Shown here one piece after another: positions 56,830 through 64,000 of a stretch of DNA of 64,000 bases (the first letter of the stretch is position 1; each line of letters begins with the position of its first letter). The DNA comes from Psychrosphaera sp. B3R10 (lineage in GTDB: Bacteria; Pseudomonadota; Gammaproteobacteria; Enterobacterales; Alteromonadaceae). The stretch is taken from positions 389 to 64,388 of the forward strand of contig NZ_JAHKQH010000044.1 of assembly GCF_018861025.1 (NCBI RefSeq), read 5' to 3'. Under the pieces are notes generated by a model. The model saw only the letters and a list, made by a program, of their open reading frames with translations. It ran no database searches and had not been told where the DNA came from. A program made the position numbers and the translations under genes.

Positions 56830-56843
56830 TGCCACCGGTGGCA
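56830..56843. promoter_or_regulatory. Uronate-regulon operator between TonB receptor and PL1
   Basis: An exact TGCCACCGGTGGCA palindrome in the 241 bp divergent region. On the minus strand TTGACA lies at 56877-56872 with a weak TAGTTT 18 bp on, and the operator follows 4 bases later, the same geometry as at 41890. Confidence 0.83.
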
Positions 56844-56922
56844 TAAAAAACTAGCATTATGTTTCATAAGATGTCAACATCTATTTTTATTTGCAGAATT
56901 CTCGATTAAAGGTCAACCATTT

Positions 56923-58191
56923 ATGAAATTTGTGCTGTTTTTATTGCTCCAGACTTTATTGTTTGGACCTATCAGTTGTCATTCGTTTGAGCTTGCTCAA
57001 ACTGACAAGCTTGCATTCGCTGGCGCAAAAGGTTTTGGCAAATATACTCAAGGTGGCCACGGTGGTGAGATTTATGTTGTAACGACACTGGAGGATAATG
57101 AGTCTGCAGGATCACTGCGTCATGCCTTAAAACAAAAACACCCGAGAATTATTCAGTTTGCAGTTTCGGGGGTTATCAAGTTATCAAAACCCCTTAAGAT
57201 AAATAACAGCCATGTCACCATCGAAGGCCAATCGTCGCCCCGCGGCGTTGCTATTGTGGGTGCACCATTTGTGGTATCTGCTGACGAGGTGATTATTCAA
57301 CACATGCGATTTCGTTTAGGGACTTATGGATATGCTGAGGATGCCCTTACCGTTCGAAATACCAAAAACGTTATTGTTGATCATTGTTCAATAAGCTGGG
57401 GTACAGACGAAACCGCCAGTTTATACAACAATGAAAACTTCACTCTGCAATATTCAATTATTTCCAATAGCCTGAACAAATCGATTCACCCAAAAGGTGA
57501 ACATGGTTACGGTGGTATTTGGGGCGGGCAAAACGCGTCATTCATTAACAACCTTATTGCCAATCATAAAAGCCGAACACCCAGATTAAATGGCCATAGA
57601 CTTAAATCGCCATACCCAATCGATAAAGAATATGTAGAGTTGGTAAACAACGTCATTTATAACTGGGGACAAAACTCGGTGTACGGCAGTGAAAATGGCC
57701 GCTTCAGCTTGGTAAACAACTATTATCTACCAGGGCCAAATACAACAGCTGAACGCTTTTTAGATTTATGGTTTAGTGACCGTTTAACATCGGCGCAGGC
57801 GTATATTAGTGGCAATGACTATTATGGTAAAAGCTGGCTTGATGATAATTTACTTGGCGTGATTGTGAGAGACAATAAAAAGAAAAAAATCAAACCTTCT
57901 GCTGTTCCTAGCTTATTTACTCAGTCTATTTTTAACTCGGCCTCACAGAGATTCGCGCATGTAAACGAGACAAATCAGTCTGCAAAATCGATTATTGATG
58001 CTCTAATCACAACAAGAGATATCGGTGCATTCAAAACTGCTCAGGGCAACTTCCACGACTCGGTTGATAAGGAAGTTTTAATGCAATTGGTTGATACTTT
58101 GGCAGGTAAAAAAGTGACTTCGGGCATTATTGATCATGAAAATGAGCAAATTGGATCTCTTCAACGCTATCAAGCTGAATTTTCAAACTAG
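56923..58191 (+). CDS. Pectate lyase, PL1-type, secreted
   Basis: This 422-residue protein has a signal peptide (KFVLFLLLQTLLFGPISCHS) and a parallel beta-helix: AFAGAKGFGKYTQGGHGGEIYVVTTLED at the N-terminus, IIQFAVSGVIKLS, VTIEGQSSPRGVAI, NVIVDHCSISWGTDETASLY near residue 150 and the catalytic-Arg stretch NHKSRTPRLNG near 220. It cleaves polygalacturonate by beta-elimination, giving unsaturated ends for GH105 and KduI/KduD. It belongs to a different PL1 subgroup from the lyase domain of the giant protein. It has its own operator and is monocistronic. Confidence 0.88.
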   Translation: MKFVLFLLLQTLLFGPISCHSFELAQTDKLAFAGAKGFGKYTQGGHGGEIYVVTTLEDNESAGSLRHALKQKHPRIIQFAVSGVIKLSKPLKINNSHVTIEGQSSPRGVAIVGAPFVVSADEVIIQHMRFRLGTYGYAEDALTVRNTKNVIVDHCSISWGTDETASLYNNENFTLQYSIISNSLNKSIHPKGEHGYGGIWGGQNASFINNLIANHKSRTPRLNGHRLKSPYPIDKEYVELVNNVIYNWGQNSVYGSENGRFSLVNNYYLPGPNTTAERFLDLWFSDRLTSAQAYISGNDYYGKSWLDDNLLGVIVRDNKKKKIKPSAVPSLFTQSIFNSASQRFAHVNETNQSAKSIIDALITTRDIGAFKTAQGNFHDSVDKEVLMQLVDTLAGKKVTSGIIDHENEQIGSLQRYQAEFSN

Positions 58192-58292
58192 GCTTAGCTT
58201 GAAAGCTTGGTTTGAAGGCTTAGCTTGAAGGCTCAGTTTAAAGTCATAGCAATCATCGAAACTTTATGGAGAATTCCCACATGGATACGTGG

Positions 58293-58329
58293 GTTTGCTG
58301 TTGCTGTTGCTGTCGCTGTCGCTGTCGTT
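58293..58329. repeat. GCTGTT/GCTGTC hexanucleotide tandem repeat
   Basis: About six units of GCTGTY in the spacer between the PL1 gene and rimI. A tiny frame (58281-58331, MDTWVCCCCCCRCRCR) crosses it behind a GGAG, but its content is the repeat itself. Such tracts vary in length by slippage. Confidence 0.7.
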
Positions 58330-58359
58330 AACAAGCAAAGCCTTATTATTTCGCTAACC

Positions 58360-58812
58360 TCACTTTAGCGACATCATAATCGCATCTTCTTTGAGGTTTG
58401 AATCAGGGATAGAATAATATTGCTTTCTTCGCCCGCACTCGACAAAACCATAACGATGATACAAAGCAATCGCCGCTTGGTTAGAAGCTCGGACTTCCAA
58501 AAAAACTTGGTCTGCATTTAGGACAACAGCTTGTTCTAATACTTGTCCTAATAACTGGCCGCCATGACCTTTATTTTGATGTTGTTTCGCAATACAAATA
58601 TTTTCAATACTCAATTCACCTGCGACCAAGTCAGTAAAACAATAACCAACGAGTTCATCAAGCGGTTTAGCTTTTTTAAACAAACCAAAATTGTGACTGC
58701 GAGAACCAAAACTTCCCTCAATGGTTTTTTCACTCCAAGGTGTCAGGTGACTTTGCTGTTCAACACTGACGATTTGGGTAATGTGACTTAAATTTAACTC
58801 AATGAGTTTCAT
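58360..58812 (-). CDS. rimI: Ribosomal protein S18 alanine N-acetyltransferase
   Basis: This 150-residue GNAT-family protein begins with HITQIVSVEQQSHLTPWSEKTIEGSFG, typical of RimI. It has the acetyl-CoA-binding loop IAKQHQNKGHGGQLLGQVLEQA near residue 73, EVRASNQAAIALYHRYGFVECGRRKQYY near 104 and a C-terminal EDAIMMSL. It acetylates the N-terminal alanine of ribosomal protein S18. It starts 1 bp after holD, the same order as in enterobacteria, which supports both names. Confidence 0.92.
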   Translation of the reverse strand: MKLIELNLSHITQIVSVEQQSHLTPWSEKTIEGSFGSRSHNFGLFKKAKPLDELVGYCFTDLVAGELSIENICIAKQHQNKGHGGQLLGQVLEQAVVLNADQVFLEVRASNQAAIALYHRYGFVECGRRKQYYSIPDSNLKEDAIMMSLK

Positions 58813-58813
58813 G

Positions 58814-59329
58814 TTATTTAGGGTCTTGTACGTAGTCGCATAAAAATGCCCATATGGCTTTTTTATTGTGGGCTGACAATGACTCTAATGGGGATGTTGT
58901 TAACTGCGGAAATTCAAAACTGACTTGATTTGGCTCCGATATTAAGCGCCACGCTAACTGCCCATTAAGTTGTAACTTGTCGGCCTCAACAACTAAATTA
59001 GGAAACAACACCCGTAAGTCAGTTAACCACTCTTTATCTACCTTATCCCATGGTAAATAAACGATAGTGGGTTTAGCGGCTTGTTGGGTATTCGGTTTTG
59101 TTAATAAACTTGAGAGCGATGGGCGACTGCTGGATATCGTTGTCGAAGAGTTAGCACGATTCGGTTGTAGTGTACTTGTATTGTTTGCTTCGTGGTTTAG
59201 CGATGTGACTTTCAGCTCAGCCGGGTCTTGCTGTTGAGTCACCTGGTGATTTGATTGCAAATCTAAAACTTGGATCCCGAGTTCTGCTAATGCTTGTTGC
59301 TGAAGGTTTGAATACACGTTACACACCAT
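58814..59329 (-). CDS. holD: DNA polymerase III psi subunit
   Basis: This 171-residue protein is weakly conserved like all HolD proteins. The N-terminal QQQALAELGIQVLDLQ matches the psi helix that binds the chi subunit. A variable Thr/Ser/Gln-rich linker (~residues 30-85) follows, then the core TIVYLPWDKVDKEWLTDLRVLFPNLVVEADKLQLNGQLAWRLI and a final KKAIWAFLCDYV. It links the clamp loader to the SSB-binding chi subunit. The call rests on these segments and on the rimI neighbour. The linker is longer than in enterobacterial HolD. Confidence 0.8.
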   Translation of the reverse strand: MVCNVYSNLQQQALAELGIQVLDLQSNHQVTQQQDPAELKVTSLNHEANNTSTLQPNRANSSTTISSSRPSLSSLLTKPNTQQAAKPTIVYLPWDKVDKEWLTDLRVLFPNLVVEADKLQLNGQLAWRLISEPNQVSFEFPQLTTSPLESLSAHNKKAIWAFLCDYVQDPK

Positions 59330-59406
59330 TTTTTGCGATTATCAAATGGTACAAAAAACCAATGAAAAAGTCTTTATATGTTTTGCTCAATAAACAAATA
59401 CCTGCG

Positions 59407-60180
59407 CTAATCACAAAGACGTTGATTTGGCACTATCATCAAGTGTCTATTTTTATCGAGGATCCATTGCATTAATAAGGTTTTACGATATTGATAGCTA
59501 TCGTCGGTTACCTTTTCCAAACAGCGTTTAGCGCTATCAAACAGCCCCCTTCTACGATAAATATCAGCAGCCACCATAGCGTCAAACTCAAATGAGTCAT
59601 CACCACCTTTCACTAAGTTACAATTAGATGCCTTATTACTTTGCCTATTAAATCGCAACAATATTTGATTTTCGATTTCTTGGTGTTTAGCTCGATATTG
59701 GACTTTCCAAATAAAATCTTGATGCTGCCAACGCCGTTTCGCCACCAACAATTGATTATATTTGTGCATGGCAATGAGTTGACACTGACGTTGCAGTGGC
59801 ACAGGAATTAGACTTGCTGTTGTTATTGTCGCCGCCTCGAACCAATCGGGTAATTCAGGTAAGGGTAGCTCAGGTAATTGAAATGGTTTTTCAACATCAA
59901 ATACCAAATCTAGTCCAAACAAACTCCGCCAGAATGAAGGGTAAACCCGTTTAATCGTTACGACCTCACCGAGTGATTTTAAACCACCTACATTTGGAAT
60001 GAGTACGTCACATACCGTACAACGACCAATGACAACGCCGCAGTCGTAAGGCGCAAATGTCGACCCACCATCGGAATATTCGACTGACCAAAGATTACTA
60101 AATGAAGCCAGGCGACTTCGTTCATGTTTTTGACCACAATATGGGCAAGCAATTACGTCGGGTGCGCTTAATCTGGTCAT
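59407..60180 (-). CDS. Hypothetical zinc-ribbon protein
   Basis: This 257-residue protein has two CxxC pairs near the N-terminus (CPYCGQ at residue 12 and CTVCDV near 54) that form a probable zinc ribbon. A proline-rich LPELPLPELPDW linker near 101 follows, and the C-terminal half is helical (LIAMHKYNQLLVAKRRWQHQDFIWKVQYRAKHQEIENQILLRFNR; ADIYRRRGLFDSAKRCLEKV), like a tetratricopeptide-type helix pair. The function is unknown. AGGAAG precedes the ATG. It stands upstream of holD on the same strand, separated by about 77 bp. Confidence 0.65.
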   Translation of the reverse strand: MTRLSAPDVIACPYCGQKHERSRLASFSNLWSVEYSDGGSTFAPYDCGVVIGRCTVCDVLIPNVGGLKSLGEVVTIKRVYPSFWRSLFGLDLVFDVEKPFQLPELPLPELPDWFEAATITTASLIPVPLQRQCQLIAMHKYNQLLVAKRRWQHQDFIWKVQYRAKHQEIENQILLRFNRQSNKASNCNLVKGGDDSFEFDAMVAADIYRRRGLFDSAKRCLEKVTDDSYQYRKTLLMQWILDKNRHLMIVPNQRLCD

Positions 60181-62985
<2,805 letters not shown>

Positions 62986-62992
62986 CGTAAAA

Positions 62993-63268
62993 TCACGAGG
63001 GATAATCGCTTTGATTAAGCAATGCAAATACAATCAGAACAATTAAAGAAACTATTATAAATATAGTAAAAAGCCGTTTTATAATTAATATAAAACGGCT
63101 ATGTCTTTTATCGACAAAATAATGTGTTAACGCCATATCAGCTTCACCGGTGAACACTTGAATTTCCAAGCCACTATTTTCAAGTACAGCGATTGCAAAT
63201 TAAGTTCCGAGAATGCTAATTTCAAAACTTGGAATTAAAACAGTAAAACCAATCGTTTGCTCTGACAT
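62993..63268 (-). pseudogene. Small membrane protein frame interrupted by in-frame UAA
   Basis: A strong GGAGG lies five bases before ATG 63268, and the frame reads MSEQTIGFTVLIPSFEISIL-GT before a TAA at codon 23 (63202-63200). The same frame then continues without break for 68 codons (FAIAVLENSGLEIQVFTGEADM, later RFILIIKRLFTIFIIVSLIVLIVFALLN, a membrane helix) to a TGA 8 bases from the katG stop. The post-stop part looks like protein, not noise. It is either a recent nonsense mutation, a sequence error, or two separate short frames. The downstream part may resemble DUF2007-like signal proteins, but this is unsure. Confidence 0.5.
63072..63100. terminator. Hairpin downstream of katG
   Basis: AGCCGTTTTATA - ATTAA - TATAAAACGGCT is an exact 12 bp inverted repeat, 87 bases past katG. 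It lies inside the interrupted small frame on the other strand. The flanking T run is better on the minus strand. Confidence 0.6.
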
Positions 63269-63521
63269 ATGTACCTCCAGACCAGTATTTTAAAAATCTA
63301 ATGTTATTGGCGCTTCGAGTGAAAATTTTATGACATGGATAATGTTCAAATTCCTCGTCAATGCTTGCCAAAAAGAACTCTCTAATTAACGTCCTCGGAA
63401 ATAATTTTAAAATTTTCGATAAAATATGTGTCACTTCATTTTTCCAAAAACAATACCTATTAATTAACGCAAATATGGCCTTCAAATTTTTGGTCATCAA
63501 CTGTCAATTAAAGGTATAAAA

Positions 63522-64000
63522 ATGAAAAAGTGCATATTGCTGCAGACTTCCATCGTTTTATTTAGCTTATTATCTGTAGCGTCAGCGAGCGCTGAAACCA
63601 CTAACAAGACAACTCCTACTCCAGAGATGATTGATTTAACTCAGTGGCAACTCGCGTGGAGCGATGAATTTGAATACCCTAATAGCCAGTTAGACCAAAA
63701 CTGGATTTCACAAAACGGTCCTACAGAGAATGCTTGGGTTTTAAGCAGTCGTTGGCGAGATAACGCCGTCGTAAAAGATGGTGTTTTGCATTTGATGAGT
63801 AAAAAAGAAAACCGCGGTGGGCAAGAATGGACAACCGGTAATATCTGGTCCAAACGTGCTTTTCATTATGGCTATTATGAAGCCCGCTATAAATACGCCG
63901 GAGCCTATGGTACCAATAACTCATTTTGGTTTTGGCCAAAACAAGGTGTTGCTGAAGGCGAAAAAGCCTGTGAAATTGACATTAATGAAGGTCACTACCC
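63522..64000 (+). CDS. Glycoside hydrolase family 16, 5' part only
   Basis: The first ~159 codons of a secreted enzyme that runs off the window. It has a signal peptide (KKCILLQTSIVLFSLLSVASASA), then WQLAWSDEFEYPNSQLDQNWISQ, TTGNIWSKRAFHYGYYEARYKYAG and NSFWFWPKQG, ending at CEIDINEGH, which holds the GH16 catalytic ExDxxE motif. The family includes laminarinases, agarases, carrageenases and porphyranases; the substrate cannot be decided from this part. AAAGG precedes the ATG. The 253 bases before it, up to the small interrupted frame, hold no convincing gene. It probably begins another polysaccharide locus to the right. Confidence 0.85.
   Translation, partial: MKKCILLQTSIVLFSLLSVASASAETTNKTTPTPEMIDLTQWQLAWSDEFEYPNSQLDQNWISQNGPTENAWVLSSRWRDNAVVKDGVLHLMSKKENRGGQEWTTGNIWSKRAFHYGYYEARYKYAGAYGTNNSFWFWPKQGVAEGEKACEIDINEGHY

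Noticed and set aside
58281-58331. 16-codon cysteine/arginine-rich frame behind GGAG
   Set aside because: Its content is the translation of a GCTGTY tandem repeat, and a CCCAC/GTGGG hairpin covers the start. Chance is the simplest explanation.
63142-63153. Palindrome TTCACCGGTGAA
   Set aside because: It shares only the central ACCGGT with the uronate operator and lies within the interrupted small frame, not before a gene of the regulon.
63222-63500. 92-codon minus-strand frame between katG and GH16
   Set aside because: It has no ribosome binding site or recognisable family, and it overlaps in another frame the better supported GGAGG-ATG start at 63268.

Overview
The window looks like chromosomal DNA of a marine, polysaccharide-degrading gammaproteobacterium of the Alteromonadales type. 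The reasons are the moderately AT-rich composition, an Alteromonas/Shewanella-like arginine succinyltransferase cluster ending in a DUF1338 gene, long TonB-dependent receptors next to secreted pectinases, the holD-rimI pair and a LacI-controlled uronate regulon. The genus is an inference. No tRNA, rRNA, CRISPR array, insertion sequence or phage gene was recognised.

Layout. 1-780: an array of four imperfect ~70 bp repeats. 799-5851 (minus): a compact operon with a D-amino acid transaminase, the two halves of a D-glutamate cyclase (DUF1445 and DUF4392) and the 5-oxoprolinase PxpABC, which together suggest a D-glutamate to 5-oxoproline to L-glutamate route. 6080-10259: an OYE-family reductase beside a broken MerR regulator, a small unknown protein and a hybrid histidine kinase with an NMT1/THI5-like sensor. 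10380-15595: an Lrp/AsnC regulator divergent from astC-astA-astD and DUF1338. 15986-17242: moeA.

17398-58191 is a nearly self-contained pectin utilisation region. Secreted enzymes (two PL1 pectate lyase domains, two CE8 pectin methylesterase domains, GH28, GH105, GH43, a rhamnogalacturonan acetylesterase and another esterase) cut and trim pectin. Two TonB receptors and a TRAP transporter probably import the products. UxaC, UxaB, UxaA, KduI, KduD, KdgK and Eda take saturated and unsaturated galacturonate to pyruvate and glyceraldehyde-3-phosphate. fba and fbp follow eda directly and would lead the triose phosphate into gluconeogenesis. A LacI-family regulator is encoded inside the cluster. Six copies of a 14 bp palindrome, TGCCACCGGTGGCA (five exact), lie in front of five transcription units, several of them overlapping recognisable promoters, so the regulon can be read directly from the DNA.

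The largest gene (46009-53718) encodes a 2569-residue lipoprotein. It joins CE8 and PL1 catalytic domains and carries six copies of an unidentified ~165-residue module. This module, the DUF4861-GH105 fusion lipoprotein, the split D-glutamate cyclase operon and the RpiB-like gene under the uronate operator are the most interesting points.

58360-64000 returns to housekeeping genes (rimI, holD, a zinc-ribbon protein, katG), then a small membrane-protein reading frame interrupted by an in-frame UAA, and the start of a GH16 glycoside hydrolase that runs off the window. That last gene may open a second polysaccharide locus.
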